From: Neorhodopirellula lusitana
GTDB lineage: Bacteria > Planctomycetota > Planctomycetia > Pirellulales > Pirellulaceae
Length of the DNA: 64,000 nt
Reading direction: 5' to 3'
Assembly (NCBI RefSeq): GCF_900182915.1
Contig: NZ_FXUG01000002.1
Location: 582,791 to 646,790 of the forward strand
How positions within the stretch are numbered: position 1 is the first letter of the stretch; every line of letters begins with the position of its first letter. Shown here in pieces: positions 1 through 9,305 of the stretch. Both the position numbers and the translations under genes were made by a program. The notes under the pieces are model-generated. The model saw only the letters and a program-made list of their open reading frames with translations, was not told where the DNA came from and made no database searches.

Positions 1-2
1 CG

Positions 3-2315
3 GACGCGAATCTTAAGATCCCTTCGCGGCTTCCGACGGAGACCGTGCATTCGGTGCTGGGGATCCGACAAGGTCACGCGCCGGGCAATGTCAACCGAAG
101 GATGGGCACCTCGATCGAGCTGTTGCCACCGGAAATCGCCGTCGCACCCGCGCCCGCTCCGCCGGCACCCAGCAAAGACGTTGCCCTGGAGATGACACCT
201 CGCGTTTCGGCACCCGCTCGGTTGGTGACTCGTGACGACGCCCAGATTTCTGGCTTCCGTAAAAGCTGGCAACCCGCCGTGCCCGTGATCACCCAGGTGG
301 CTCCTGAAATGGTGTTGCGAGCGGCGACGCCGAACGCCCAGGTTCCTGCGCAGGGTCCGGTCGCCGCTGGCAACCAACTGGCTGGCGTGAAACCCAATGA
401 AGTTCAACTGGGAATGCCAGGCGTTTCGCCACCGAATTTGGATTCCGGTCTGGCCGCGCAGCCGGCTGGCCAGCGGCAGTATTTCCCTTCGTTTGTAGCT
501 CCCAAACAAACTCCGCAAGAAGCACCACAACCGCTGCGTGATCCTGAACCGGTGAGCACGCCCGCAGCTAAAAGCGTGTTGAATTCGAACGCGGTGGGCA
601 GCGGCGTGAAGATGCTCGCACCAGCCAATTCAGCGGCGAATCGGTCGGCTAGCTCTCAGCCAAATCGTCCAGTAACACAAAAATCGCCTGCCGCAACGAT
701 GTTGTCGCCGGTCGCTGAAATGCCCTCGCTTGAGGATCTGGAAAAGGAATTGGAGTTCCAGCCACCCACGATCGAAGAGCCAACGAAAGACATCGCTCAC
801 TCTCATACGGAAGGCGACAACGAGGGAGATTCCTTGGCACACAAGGAATCCAGCCCCCAGCCTGAGACGGCTCACGTGGACCTGCCTTCGGACCTCGGTA
901 TGGAAAAATTGCTGGAGCAAGCCGCTCCGGTCGCCTTGAGTGAATCAGGCGAAAGCGACCTGGAGGCTGCTGAGACCTCAACGCGGGAAACTCGCCAGCT
1001 AGAGGTTCGATCTTCACGCAAAATCAATGAAGATTTGGAAGAGCTTCCCAGCCTTTCGAAGATGCAGATCAAGCCACTGGTGATTGCCGATTCGAAAGAG
1101 GTTTCAGAGCTAAAATCAGCCGAGTCTGAAATTGAGCTGAAGGACGTTCGCAAGGAACCCGGTGTCACCGACGCGGTGATGTCGCCTAGCAAAAAGACCA
1201 TCGCCGATGATATCGAGCCTCTGCCCATTGGTAGGCTTTCGCAATTGGACGCGACTGGACGCATCAAGACCTATTCGGGGGCCGAAGCTCTTGAGAATCC
1301 AGGGCAATCGGTGTTGCGTATTCGGCAACCGATTTTGAGAACACTGCAGAAGTTTCACGCCCAAACCGAGCATGCCGATTCACGCAGCAATTGGGGCATG
1401 ATGCACCAGATCATGGTGTTTGGTGCCGACACTCGGATTATTGCACGTGGTCGTAACTACAGTGCAATCGCATGGGTAGCGGGCAACAACGTGTGTCGCG
1501 GAAGTCGGCTGATGACATCTGCTAACGGCAAGGTGAAGATTCGCGAAGGCACCGGTTTGCAGGGCCACCAGGCTCAGTTCTTGTCCGTGATGTCATTGGC
1601 TGGCGTTCCATCGAACTACCCGCTGTACGTTGGAAACCAACGTTTCAGCATCAAGGATCTGGTCGAGGTCGAAGCCGCCGCCTGTGAAGAAGACAAAGAG
1701 TTGACCTTCACGCTGATCGGACTGGCTCACTACCTCGACACGGACACCACTTGGGCGGGCGTGGGCGGTGAAGCCTGGGACTTTGATCGGCTGATTGCTG
1801 CGGAACTGTCTAAGCCAATCGTTGGCGAAGCTTGTGGCGGTACGCACCGTTTGATGGGATTTGCCCATGCACTTCGCAAGCGACGTTTGGAGGGGCAGCC
1901 GATCACCGGTCAGTGGCAACGGGCCGAAGACTTCTTGGACGAGTTCGTGAAGTACACGTATTCGTTGCAGAATCGCGATGGATCGATGAGCACGGACTGG
2001 TACGAGTCGCCTCAAGACAATGGTGACCTGAAGCGGAAGGTGCAAACAACCGGGCACATGGTCGAGTTTTTGTTGACCCACCTGCCCGATGCCGATCTTG
2101 CCGATCCCCGTTTAACGCGTTCAATGGCGTTCCTAACCAATGCGATGAATCGGATTAAGATTGATGACTCAGCGGTCGGCTATCGCGGTCACGCCTTGCG
2201 ATCCTTGGCGATGTACTATCGCCGGATGTACGGAATCGCAGCCGATTATCCTGCACCGAGCATTGCCAGTCACCAGACGCAACAACCGCGACGACGCGTT
2301 CGCCGCAGTCGTTAG
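3..2315 (+). CDS. Proline-rich planctomycete protein with C-terminal helical domain, 5' end outside window
   Basis: The frame is open back to the left edge, so the gene very probably begins upstream; a GTG at 45 is the first possible internal start. The first ~430 residues are low-complexity and rich in Pro, Ala, Ser and Glu, with no recognisable fold. The last ~330 residues look globular: they contain the segments GNNVCRGSRLM, GEAWDFDRL and CGGTHRLMGFAHALR and a run of helices that suggests an alpha/alpha-toroid-like domain. I know similar C-terminal halves only as conserved hypothetical proteins of Planctomycetes, so function is unknown. The tail is very basic (RRRVRRSR). The next gene converges from the right with a 31-base gap. 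Confidence 0.75.
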   Translation, partial: DANLKIPSRLPTETVHSVLGIRQGHAPGNVNRRMGTSIELLPPEIAVAPAPAPPAPSKDVALEMTPRVSAPARLVTRDDAQISGFRKSWQPAVPVITQVAPEMVLRAATPNAQVPAQGPVAAGNQLAGVKPNEVQLGMPGVSPPNLDSGLAAQPAGQRQYFPSFVAPKQTPQEAPQPLRDPEPVSTPAAKSVLNSNAVGSGVKMLAPANSAANRSASSQPNRPVTQKSPAATMLSPVAEMPSLEDLEKELEFQPPTIEEPTKDIAHSHTEGDNEGDSLAHKESSPQPETAHVDLPSDLGMEKLLEQAAPVALSESGESDLEAAETSTRETRQLEVRSSRKINEDLEELPSLSKMQIKPLVIADSKEVSELKSAESEIELKDVRKEPGVTDAVMSPSKKTIADDIEPLPIGRLSQLDATGRIKTYSGAEALENPGQSVLRIRQPILRTLQKFHAQTEHADSRSNWGMMHQIMVFGADTRIIARGRNYSAIAWVAGNNVCRGSRLMTSANGKVKIREGTGLQGHQAQFLSVMSLAGVPSNYPLYVGNQRFSIKDLVEVEAAACEEDKELTFTLIGLAHYLDTDTTWAGVGGEAWDFDRLIAAELSKPIVGEACGGTHRLMGFAHALRKRRLEGQPITGQWQRAEDFLDEFVKYTYSLQNRDGSMSTDWYESPQDNGDLKRKVQTTGHMVEFLLTHLPDADLADPRLTRSMAFLTNAMNRIKIDDSAVGYRGHALRSLAMYYRRMYGIAADYPAPSIASHQTQQPRRRVRRSR

Positions 2316-2346
2316 GCAGCTGATTTGAAGTGGCGAGAGAGCCGCG

Positions 2347-3255
2347 TTAAGACACTAAACGCAGCTTTTCCAAAGGCACGTAGTACCGCGAGTAGCGGTG
2401 CCCGTCGTTGAAAAGTTGGCCTTTGGGGTCTTTGACCAGGATGGTTGCACGGCGAGTGATTCGGTTCACTTTGCCGACTACCGGGCCGTTTTGGCCCTGG
2501 AATGCGACCCGATCGCCGATTCGGATATTGAACTTCGCCGCGGCGCGTTCCCGTTGAGTGATCAAGTCGTGTTGGTAATCGGTGTGACCAAAGAACGACT
2601 TCGCGATGGACTGAAAGCGTGATTGGGAGCAATTGCCATCATTCCAGATCATCATTTCGATCAGGTGAGTCATCTCATGCTCGGCGACACGCTGCATCGC
2701 TTCGAGTCGGTCCGCGCAACGGCGGCCGGTGACCATGACGGGGCGGTCGACGTCTTCGAAGGTTTGAAACAGCAGCGTTGACGACAGAATCAGGTCGAAC
2801 TTGCGAGGCTGGTCCCGGGATCCGTTGGGATAGTGGGTTACCAGTTTTCCAGCGGCGCTCGTCATGCGAGACGAAAACTTGAAATCGATGCCTTCCGCCT
2901 TGGCGATCGGCAAGACACGCGAACCGAAAAACGCGTCGTCCATCAGATGGATCAATCGCACTAGATCTTCGCGGCCCACTCGCAGGAAGTTGGGACGGTC
3001 GATCGTCCGGCTGAGCTGCAGCATTTCCGCGTGGATGCGTTTCTGGGTCCGCTGAATCTCCTCCTGGGAGGGCTGGTTTTGGCGAATCCAGATTGCCAGC
3101 CCAGTCAGCCGGGCTGGATCGCGAGGCTTGATTGTCGGTGCCGGTCGACGCCCCTGGGGCCCCGGCACGGCGTTGGGTGAAGGCTGGCCAGGACGCGATG
3201 CCGCGATACCTGCTCGGCGGGCAAACTGCTTGAGGCGGCGGGGCAATGCGGACAT
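2347..3255 (-). CDS. SprT-like zinc metallopeptidase domain protein
   Basis: About 302 residues from the ATG at 3255; an in-frame start at 3324 is also possible and neither has a clear Shine-Dalgarno. The centre of the protein carries the zinc-peptidase motif HEMTH (HExxH) followed by LIEMMIWND, as in SprT-like proteins. The C-terminal part (IGDRVAFQGQNGPVVGKV ... RYYVPLEKLR) looks like a small beta-barrel that often follows this domain in planctomycete homologues. The N-terminal ~60 residues are basic and Pro/Gly-rich. The family includes DNA-protein-crosslink proteases, but the substrate here cannot be inferred. Confidence 0.75.
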   Translation of the reverse strand: MSALPRRLKQFARRAGIAASRPGQPSPNAVPGPQGRRPAPTIKPRDPARLTGLAIWIRQNQPSQEEIQRTQKRIHAEMLQLSRTIDRPNFLRVGREDLVRLIHLMDDAFFGSRVLPIAKAEGIDFKFSSRMTSAAGKLVTHYPNGSRDQPRKFDLILSSTLLFQTFEDVDRPVMVTGRRCADRLEAMQRVAEHEMTHLIEMMIWNDGNCSQSRFQSIAKSFFGHTDYQHDLITQRERAAAKFNIRIGDRVAFQGQNGPVVGKVNRITRRATILVKDPKGQLFNDGHRYSRYYVPLEKLRLVS

Positions 3256-3474
3256 GCGACAGGTGTTGGCAAGTTGACCGTGGATGCGTTCGGCGAGAAA
3301 GCACTTTACCAGAACGCCAAGCACAGAGCATTAGCGATTTGTGCGGTGCCTTGCCCGCGATCTTCCCAGTGCTTTTGCTCAATTCGTGCTTCGTTAGCAG
3401 CTTTTGGAGCCATGTACTCTGTTCTGGACGCTTCCCCCCAGTGTGTTGTTCCCCCGTGTGGCGATTTCAGCGCA

Positions 3475-3512
3475 CAAAAAAAGCTCGTCGCGAACGAATT
3501 CGCGACGAGCTT
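3475..3512 (-). terminator. Rho-independent terminator of the Cys-rich lipoprotein gene
   Basis: A perfect 14-bp stem (AAGCTCGTCGCGAA at 3481-3494 and its complement at 3499-3512) closes a 4-nt loop. Read on the minus strand it is followed by a T run, and it lies 30 bases beyond the stop codon of the gene at 3543-4199. Confidence 0.9.
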
Positions 3513-3542
3513 GAATACTCTTCCGTGCGGTGTCATTTCTAG

Positions 3543-4199
3543 CTAGTAGGCGAGCGACTGACTTTCATCGTCAACACGACGTGGCTGGAAAATTTGCCGA
3601 GCCGGCGTTGGTTGCCGAGCGACTCTGGGTTGAGAGATAATCCGAGGGTTCGAGCTGTTCAATGACATCCCCGATCCGATCGGTCCTTCGATAATGGTTT
3701 CCCCGCCTATGATTGCACCTTCGTGATATTCGTCGTGGAATACTTCACCATTGTAGTGAGTTGTTCCACAACCACAGTCGCTGCCCCCGCAGCTACCTCC
3801 ATCACATCCACCGGCTCCGCAATCACAGGCTCCACTCCCAGAGCCGCATCCATCGTCACAGCGGTAACCCCATAAACTCTTGACTCCCGCAAACACACTT
3901 CGACATTTGCCACAAGATTGGCCATTGAAGTTGCCGCATGAATCACAAGGGTCACAGCAGTCGGCGGGGTGGTTGATCCAAGGGTCGATGTAGAGTTCTC
4001 CACATCCACCACACTGGCCACACCCACCGGACTGGCCACACCCACCATCACCACACGAGCCTGTCCCGCAAGAACCCGTGCTACAGCTTCCTGTCGCACA
4101 TCCACCGGCTCCGCATCCTGGGTTCCACATCGGTCCGCAGCATCCCACCGACACCATCGCTAGGGCGGACAAAATAAGTAGTTTGTTAAAGAGTTGCAT
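3543..4199 (-). CDS. Cys/Gly-rich predicted lipoprotein
   Basis: 218 residues from the ATG at 4199, chosen because it puts a short hydrophobic leader (MQLFNKLLILSALAMVS) directly before a lipobox ending VGC; an in-frame ATG three codons upstream (4208) is equally possible. After the lipid-attachment Cys the protein is dominated by CG/GC spacings (GSCSTGSCGTGSCGDGGCG and similar) up to about residue 150, then has a non-Cys tail rich in Pro, Arg and Gln. This composition suggests a secreted, disulphide-rich envelope protein. Planctomycetes are known for cystine-rich protein walls, which makes an envelope role plausible but unproven. The upstream region is shared with divergent trpB. Confidence 0.75.
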   Translation of the reverse strand: MQLFNKLLILSALAMVSVGCCGPMWNPGCGAGGCATGSCSTGSCGTGSCGDGGCGQSGGCGQCGGCGELYIDPWINHPADCCDPCDSCGNFNGQSCGKCRSVFAGVKSLWGYRCDDGCGSGSGACDCGAGGCDGGSCGGSDCGCGTTHYNGEVFHDEYHEGAIIGGETIIEGPIGSGMSLNSSNPRIISQPRVARQPTPARQIFQPRRVDDESQSLAY

Positions 4200-4586
4200 C
4201 GCGGACATCCGTGTCGAGCAGGCAAAAACGGTCGTCTCCCAACTTGAGAAAGCGACCACACGCTTGTTATCGTCCGCTCAATCGTCAAACTTTATCTATT
4301 TCGCCGGATGCCAATACGACCGCTGTAAATCGCCATATCACGGTGCCGGTTGGCAGCTGTGTCAGTTCGCAGATGAGCCGTATGGTGGATGATTTATGGG
4401 GCCAAAACCCAGATGATGTGGGGGCTGAAATCCCTTGGGGCTCGCCACGCATCCTAAACTGCCATTCCGTTCGGGCCGGAATCCTGCGGCTGAAAATGCT
4501 GACTTCCCGTGTTGCTTACGTTGACCATTTTTCGTTCGCAGTGACAATTGGTCCCTCCGTCGTCCATCATTCTTGCAAGAATCCCC
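4200..4586. other. Intergenic region between divergent lipoprotein and trpB genes
   Basis: 387 bases without a convincing gene. It must hold both promoters, but I could not pick -35/-10 boxes with confidence. No tRNA-like fold or strong hairpin was seen. Confidence 0.5.
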
Positions 4587-5810
4587 ATGAACATCGCTGA
4601 TCCCACTGCTGCCGCGAACGCCCAGGTCCCTGACCCGCAGGGCCGGTTTGGCGACTTCGGTGGTCGTTTTGTCCCTGAAACGTTGACTCGGGCGCTCGAT
4701 GAGCTGTCCGAGGAGTACGACAAAGCCAAAAAGGACCCTGAGTTTCAGCGAGAACTCGACGGCTTGTTGAAGACCTTCGTTGGACGGCCCAGCCCGCTCT
4801 ATCACGCCAAGCGGTTGTCCGACAGCGTGGGTGGTGCCCAGATTTGGCTGAAGCGAGAGGACCTGAATCACACCGGTGCTCACAAAATCAACAACACGAT
4901 CGGCCAGGCGTTGTTGACGCTGCGAATGGGGAAAACCCGCGTGATTGCCGAAACAGGAGCCGGCCAGCATGGTGTGGCCAGCGCGACGGCTTGTGCCCAC
5001 TTCGGTTTGCCTTGCACCGTTTACATGGGTGCCGAGGACATTCGCCGCCAAAAGCCCAATGTGTTCAGCATGAAGTTGCTCGGCGCGACAATCTCGCCGG
5101 TCGAGAGCGGATCGCGAACGCTGCGTGACGCGGTCAACGAAGCAATGCGAGATTGGATGTCGTCCGTCGAAGACACGCACTACATCATTGGCAGCGTGAT
5201 TGGACCGCATCCGTTCCCGATGATGGTCCGTGATTTTCAAGCGATCATCGGCCGCGAAACTCGCGAACAATGCCGCGATACATTCGATCGTCTGCCTGAT
5301 TGCGTGGTGGCTTGTGTGGGTGGCGGGTCCAACGCGGCTGGCATGTTCTATCCGTTTGTGGAAGACGAAGGCGTGCGAATGGTTGGCGTCGAAGCCGGCG
5401 GGCGTTCGAACTGCGCCGGAGACCACGCTTCACCGCTCACCTACGGCAGCCCAGGCGTGTTGCATGGAACGTACAGCTATGTCATGCAGGATGACGATGG
5501 CCAAACCTGTGACGTGCATTCGATGAGTGCCGGACTCGACTACCCAGGCGTCGGTCCCGAGCACAGTTATTGGAAAGACACCCAACGGGTCGATTACATT
5601 GATTGCCGCGATGAAGAAGCGATGAAGGCATTCGAGCGTTTGGCCACCACGGAAGGCATCTTGTGTGCCTTGGAAACGGCGCACGCCGTCGCAAAGGCCA
5701 TCGAAGTCGCCGCAACGATGTCTGAAAAAGAACACTTAGTCATTTGCTTGTCCGGTCGTGGAGACAAGGACGCAATGGAAATCGCCCGCCTACGTGGCGA
5801 AAGCTTCTAA
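4587..5810 (+). CDS. trpB: Tryptophan synthase beta chain
   Basis: 407 residues from the ATG at 4587. The open frame extends upstream, but family members begin close to the [14 protein letters not shown] block, which this start places at residue ~20. TrpB condenses indole with serine using PLP. The PLP lysine is Lys100 in HTGAHKINN, the catalytic Glu lies in [12 protein letters not shown], and the phosphate-binding loop GGGSNAAG is at 245-252. Length is normal for the TrpB1 type that pairs with TrpA. No trpA is adjacent; instead an O-methyltransferase-like gene follows after 14 bases, so the trp genes are dispersed in this genome. Confidence 0.97.
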   Translation: MNIADPTAAANAQVPDPQGRFGDFGGRFVPETLTRALDELSEEYDKAKKDPEFQRELDGLLKTFVGRPSPLYHAKRLSDSVGGAQIWLKREDLNHTGAHKINNTIGQALLTLRMGKTRVIAETGAGQHGVASATACAHFGLPCTVYMGAEDIRRQKPNVFSMKLLGATISPVESGSRTLRDAVNEAMRDWMSSVEDTHYIIGSVIGPHPFPMMVRDFQAIIGRETREQCRDTFDRLPDCVVACVGGGSNAAGMFYPFVEDEGVRMVGVEAGGRSNCAGDHASPLTYGSPGVLHGTYSYVMQDDDGQTCDVHSMSAGLDYPGVGPEHSYWKDTQRVDYIDCRDEEAMKAFERLATTEGILCALETAHAVAKAIEVAATMSEKEHLVICLSGRGDKDAMEIARLRGESF

Positions 5811-5824
5811 AGGAAGACTCACCT

Positions 5825-6820
5825 TTGTCTAATCAAGATCGAACACTAGACCACTACCAAGAGTTGATGACGATCAACGCGACCTCGCACGTGTTGCGCG
5901 CCGGACGCCAGATCGGATTGTTCGACGAATTGGGGAAAGGTCAAAGGACTCTCGAACAACTCGCTGAGGCACTGGGGGTCTCCAGTTCGCGATTGCCGTT
6001 GCTGATCGACACCCTGATCGCGATCGGAATCATCGAACGTTATCAAGAAGACCTTGCGCTTTCGGCCACCGCGCGGCTGCTTTGCCAGTACGACGCCGAT
6101 CTGGATGATTCGACCTGGGAACAGCTGGCTGACACGATCCGAGCGAATCCTCCGGCCAGTGCTGATTCCGTCGACGCTGCGGTTCCCCAACAACGATTTG
6201 ATTCCATTGCTGCGACCCAGTGGGTGCATACACCCGCGGCGATGCAAGCCGCAGAGATCCTTGACTTTGGACCAGGGGAAGAGGCGACCGAGCCCGTCTC
6301 GCAATCGCTTTTGGACCTCGGTTGCGGTTCGGCGGTGTGGAGTTGTGCGATGGCGTTTCGCGATCCCGGTCTGCATATCACCGCAATCGATACGCCCGCC
6401 GCTTTGGTCGCTGCTGAGGCAACCGCTTCGTCGATTGGTCTGGATGATCGCTTCGAGACACAACCTGGCGACCTGCTTACCAGTCCGCTTCCCGACAACA
6501 CGTTTGACTGGGTTGTGATCGCCCAGCGGTTGCATTCGTTGTCGCCGGAGCAGATCGAAGTGGTGCTTGCTCGTGCTTACGCTGCTCTTCGCCAGGATGG
6601 CACGTTGGTGGTGATTGATTCCTTTGGCGGTCCCAATCAACCGTCGCTGGCGGAATCCCTTGAGGTGTTGCGTGTTCAAGTTCAAACCGAATACGGGGCG
6701 GTTCCCAAGTTGCCGATTGCGCAAGCGCGAATGGCAAAAGCAGGCTACGAAAACGTGCAGTTCACTTTTATCGCCGCCAGCCGACTCGGACTTGGTTTGA
6801 TGACCGGTGTGAAACGCTAG
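5825..6820 (+). CDS. SAM-dependent methyltransferase, O-methyltransferase-like with N-terminal dimerisation/winged-helix domain
   Basis: I place the start at TTG 5825 because AGGA at 5811-5814 gives a well-spaced ribosome site and the only upstream ATG in frame (5744) lies inside trpB. This gives 331 residues. Residues ~1-85 (ATSHVLRAGRQIGLFDELG, then EQLAEALGVSSSRLPLLID) match the helical/winged-helix domain of plant- and bacterial-type O-methyltransferases. The Rossmann part has motif I LDLGCGSAVWS, an acidic IDTPAA after beta-2, and FDWVVIAQRLHSL. The acceptor substrate is unknown. The 14-base spacing suggests co-transcription with trpB, which could hint at an indole-derived substrate but may be accidental. 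Confidence 0.85.
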   Translation: MSNQDRTLDHYQELMTINATSHVLRAGRQIGLFDELGKGQRTLEQLAEALGVSSSRLPLLIDTLIAIGIIERYQEDLALSATARLLCQYDADLDDSTWEQLADTIRANPPASADSVDAAVPQQRFDSIAATQWVHTPAAMQAAEILDFGPGEEATEPVSQSLLDLGCGSAVWSCAMAFRDPGLHITAIDTPAALVAAEATASSIGLDDRFETQPGDLLTSPLPDNTFDWVVIAQRLHSLSPEQIEVVLARAYAALRQDGTLVVIDSFGGPNQPSLAESLEVLRVQVQTEYGAVPKLPIAQARMAKAGYENVQFTFIAASRLGLGLMTGVKR

Positions 6821-6857
6821 CAAGTGAAACGGCAACCGGCTCATTGGCAGAACGCAA

Positions 6858-7610
6858 CTAGGTGGGCTCGATCGCTTGCCACTGTCCGCTGATCAGTCGT
6901 TCCTGGGGTTGGTAGCGAGCCTTGTAGTTCAGGTGCGAGTTGGACTCGACATACAACCCGAGATAAACCCAACGACGCGTTTGCTGTTGAGCCCACTGGA
7001 TTTGCAACAACACGGCTAGCGTGCCCAGGCTGTACCGGGAAGCTTGAGGATCGAAGTGCGTGTAGACCGCGCTGACGCTTTCTTGACCGACATCCATGAT
7101 GGAAATACCGACCAGCTGTTCATCGAGTTTCATTTCCAGTTCAAGCGATGGCCAGCAAGTCTCGGTTAGAAAGGCGTGGTAGTCCTGGGCATCGATCGGT
7201 GGGCTGGAGGCAAGGTTGCGCCCTTCACGGTGCATGTTGTAAAGTCGGACGCGGTCGTCATCCACGCTCGGCATTCGCCAAGACAGGGTTAAGTCTTTGG
7301 CGGCCCGTTTCAAGACTCTTCGAAAAGACGAACTGAGTTGAAAGTGTGCGACGTCCAGCCGAGTGGGCTCGCATGCATGACAAGGGGCGCATTTGGTGAA
7401 GTAAACCAGATTGCCACTGCGTCGAAATCCGGCTGCCAGTAACCAGTCAACGTCTTCGCCCGACAATGGCGTCACTGGATAGAACAGCGGCATTCGAGCT
7501 GTCACGCCATCGATGTAGGGGCACGCCGAAGGCGTGTCTTGAATCGGCAGCAAGTGCTCTCGCAGCGGTTCGGCATGTGCGGGAAATCCGTCGTTGTTGA
7601 TCGCCGACAT
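6858..7610 (-). CDS. bpt: Aspartate/glutamate leucyltransferase (bacterial N-degron transferase)
   Basis: 250 residues from the ATG at 7610, supported by AGGAG seven bases upstream on the minus strand; a longer reading from 7655 lacks such support. The protein fits the Bpt/Ate1 family, which transfers an aminoacyl group from tRNA to N-terminal acidic residues for ClpAP degradation. Visible features are the N-terminal CPYIDG block, GFRRSGNLVYFTKCAPCHACEP with its clustered cysteines, FRRVLKRAAKDL, and the C-terminal GNAT-like portion ending in WVYLGLYVE and YKARYQP. It converges on the methyltransferase gene. Confidence 0.9.
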   Translation of the reverse strand: MSAINNDGFPAHAEPLREHLLPIQDTPSACPYIDGVTARMPLFYPVTPLSGEDVDWLLAAGFRRSGNLVYFTKCAPCHACEPTRLDVAHFQLSSSFRRVLKRAAKDLTLSWRMPSVDDDRVRLYNMHREGRNLASSPPIDAQDYHAFLTETCWPSLELEMKLDEQLVGISIMDVGQESVSAVYTHFDPQASRYSLGTLAVLLQIQWAQQQTRRWVYLGLYVESNSHLNYKARYQPQERLISGQWQAIEPT

Positions 7611-8276
7611 GGATTCTCCTGTCAAATACTTCCGCTTTGGCCGATAGGGCGGCAATCAACTCCGCGTTGATTCCCCAGGGCCATCTAGTGACACGTTCAA
7701 CTATAGACGTCTGTCGGTCATCGTGTAGTGCGGCGTCGAGTCGCCAGTGAAAAGATCGTTGCTGGGTAGGTGAACTGGGGGATGCGAAGTAAGCCACGAC
7801 GAACGCGTGGGCCAGGTGACGATGCCGCATCGTGGAGTAACTGCAATTTGGGTATGTGTACTCATTAATGAACCCGGGGGGCTCGTACACGTGCTTGGCT
7901 CGCCTTTCGATCTGCCTTCCGGTTCGCTCGAAGTAGAGCGACCAGTCTTTGTCGATTTGTTTGGCGGCCTCGGGAATGGAACCCGAGGCCTGCGCCTCGA
8001 TGCGCCCTAAGAAACTGTCAGATTGTGCAAGTTTGCACCCACTTTCTTAAACAGAGGTTGTGGCGGCGTAGCGAAGGTTGCGGTCAGTTTAGGTCGCCCA
8101 GATGCCCCGCGGTGAACAGTGACGACCAAGTCGAAGCGTACTCGGATTAGGAGGGGGCTGGACTCGTGTAGATGAAGCGTGAACATGCTGATAAGAACAC
8201 GCTTTGTTGCTGGTTCTTATCCCCACAATGATCAGACTGCTTTCCGCTTGTTCTCTTAGGATGGACGCGAATTGAT
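7611..8276. other. 666-base intergenic region with two hairpin-forming elements
   Basis: No convincing gene was found in six frames. It contains a perfect 9-bp stem, GGCCTCGGG at 7966-7974 with its complement at 7982-7990. Nearby, AAGAAA at 8009-8014 can pair with TTTCTT at 8043-8048 around the palindrome GTGCAA/TTGCAC (8025-8038). These may be a terminator or leader structure for the dehydrogenase gene at 8277, but neither has a T run typical of an intrinsic terminator. Confidence 0.5.
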
Positions 8277-9194
8277 ATGAAATTGAGTATTGTTGGGATG
8301 GGGCGAGTTGGGTCAGCGATCGCGTTTGCGGCGACGATGGAACCGATCGCCAGCGAGCTTTGGCTGCTGAATCGGTCGGTCGAGAAGGCCGAGGGAGACG
8401 CGATGGATCTGACCCATGCGAGCGTGCTGCGTAATAGCAACATGACGATCCAAGCGGGCACGATCGAGGATTCGGCGGGTTCTGATGTGATCGTGTTTAC
8501 GCCATCGGTCTCGCCAACGAGGGCGGATTGGAAACGCTCGGATCTTGCGATCGGCAATCGCGAGATTCTCGAAGGTTGGCTGCCCCGTCTCGCTGAGTTG
8601 AGTCCCAATGCGGTCTTAATCGTTGTGACCAATCCCGTCGATGTGATGACCTACGCGGCGATTCAACTGACCGGTTTCCCGCCCGAACGAGTGATCGGGA
8701 CTGGAACGTTGGTGGACAGCATTCGGTATCGATCTCTGCTGTCAGCCGAATTGAAAATTCACGCCGATGATATTCGCGCCTACATTCTAGGCGAGCACGG
8801 GGACGATCAGTTTGCCGCCAACTCGGTTGCGATGACGGGCGGTGAGAAATTCATTCGTAGTGAGACGGCGCAACGCTTGTTTCAAAAAACGGTCAATCTC
8901 GGGTACGAAGTCTACCGTCGAAAAGGCTACACGGACTATGGGATCGCGCTGGCGACGATGACGATTGTCGATTCAATCGCCTACGACCTACGCCACACAA
9001 TGCCAGTGAGTGTGATGGTCGATGGATTTCTCGGCGTCAATGACGTGTGTCTCTCCCTGCCGGCCGTGATTGGACGCCAAGGAATCACGCGCATTCTGCA
9101 TCCGCCGTTGTCGGATGAGGAGGCTGACGCGTTTCGTGGATGCGCGGCAAAAGTGCGAGACGCGATTGATTTGATGGCGGGGTGTGTGCAGTAG
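8277..9194 (+). CDS. Lactate/malate dehydrogenase family protein
   Basis: 305 residues starting at ATG 8277. The N-terminal NAD-binding loop is IVGMGRVGSAIAF. The family's NPVD motif lies in VTNPVDVMTY, the catalytic His in ILGEHGDDQF, and the substrate-binding Arg in the loop around KRSDL. The specificity loop reads PTRADWKRSDL, matching neither the Gln of classical L-lactate dehydrogenases nor cleanly the Arg of malate dehydrogenases, so the 2-oxoacid preference is undecided. The family interconverts a 2-hydroxyacid and a 2-oxoacid with NAD(H). The gene stands alone; polX follows after 111 bases. Confidence 0.87.
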   Translation: MKLSIVGMGRVGSAIAFAATMEPIASELWLLNRSVEKAEGDAMDLTHASVLRNSNMTIQAGTIEDSAGSDVIVFTPSVSPTRADWKRSDLAIGNREILEGWLPRLAELSPNAVLIVVTNPVDVMTYAAIQLTGFPPERVIGTGTLVDSIRYRSLLSAELKIHADDIRAYILGEHGDDQFAANSVAMTGGEKFIRSETAQRLFQKTVNLGYEVYRRKGYTDYGIALATMTIVDSIAYDLRHTMPVSVMVDGFLGVNDVCLSLPAVIGRQGITRILHPPLSDEEADAFRGCAAKVRDAIDLMAGCVQ

Positions 9195-9305
9195 TTGGTT
9201 GGCGGGATCGCAAGCCGTCTCGTGGCACCGGTTGGGTTTTTCGTGTTGCGCTGCTAAACCTTTTAGTTCGCTTTTCGGGCTTCCCTCTTTTGTACGCACG
9301 TATCG

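Noticed and set aside
4362..5426. 354-codon frame on the minus strand
   Set aside because: Antisense shadow of trpB, which has all its catalytic motifs.
5846..6844. 332-codon frame on the minus strand
   Set aside because: Antisense to the methyltransferase gene; no protein-like motifs.
7447..7890. 147-codon frame on the minus strand overlapping the start of bpt
   Set aside because: Overlaps the bpt coding region in another frame and has no family features or ribosome site.
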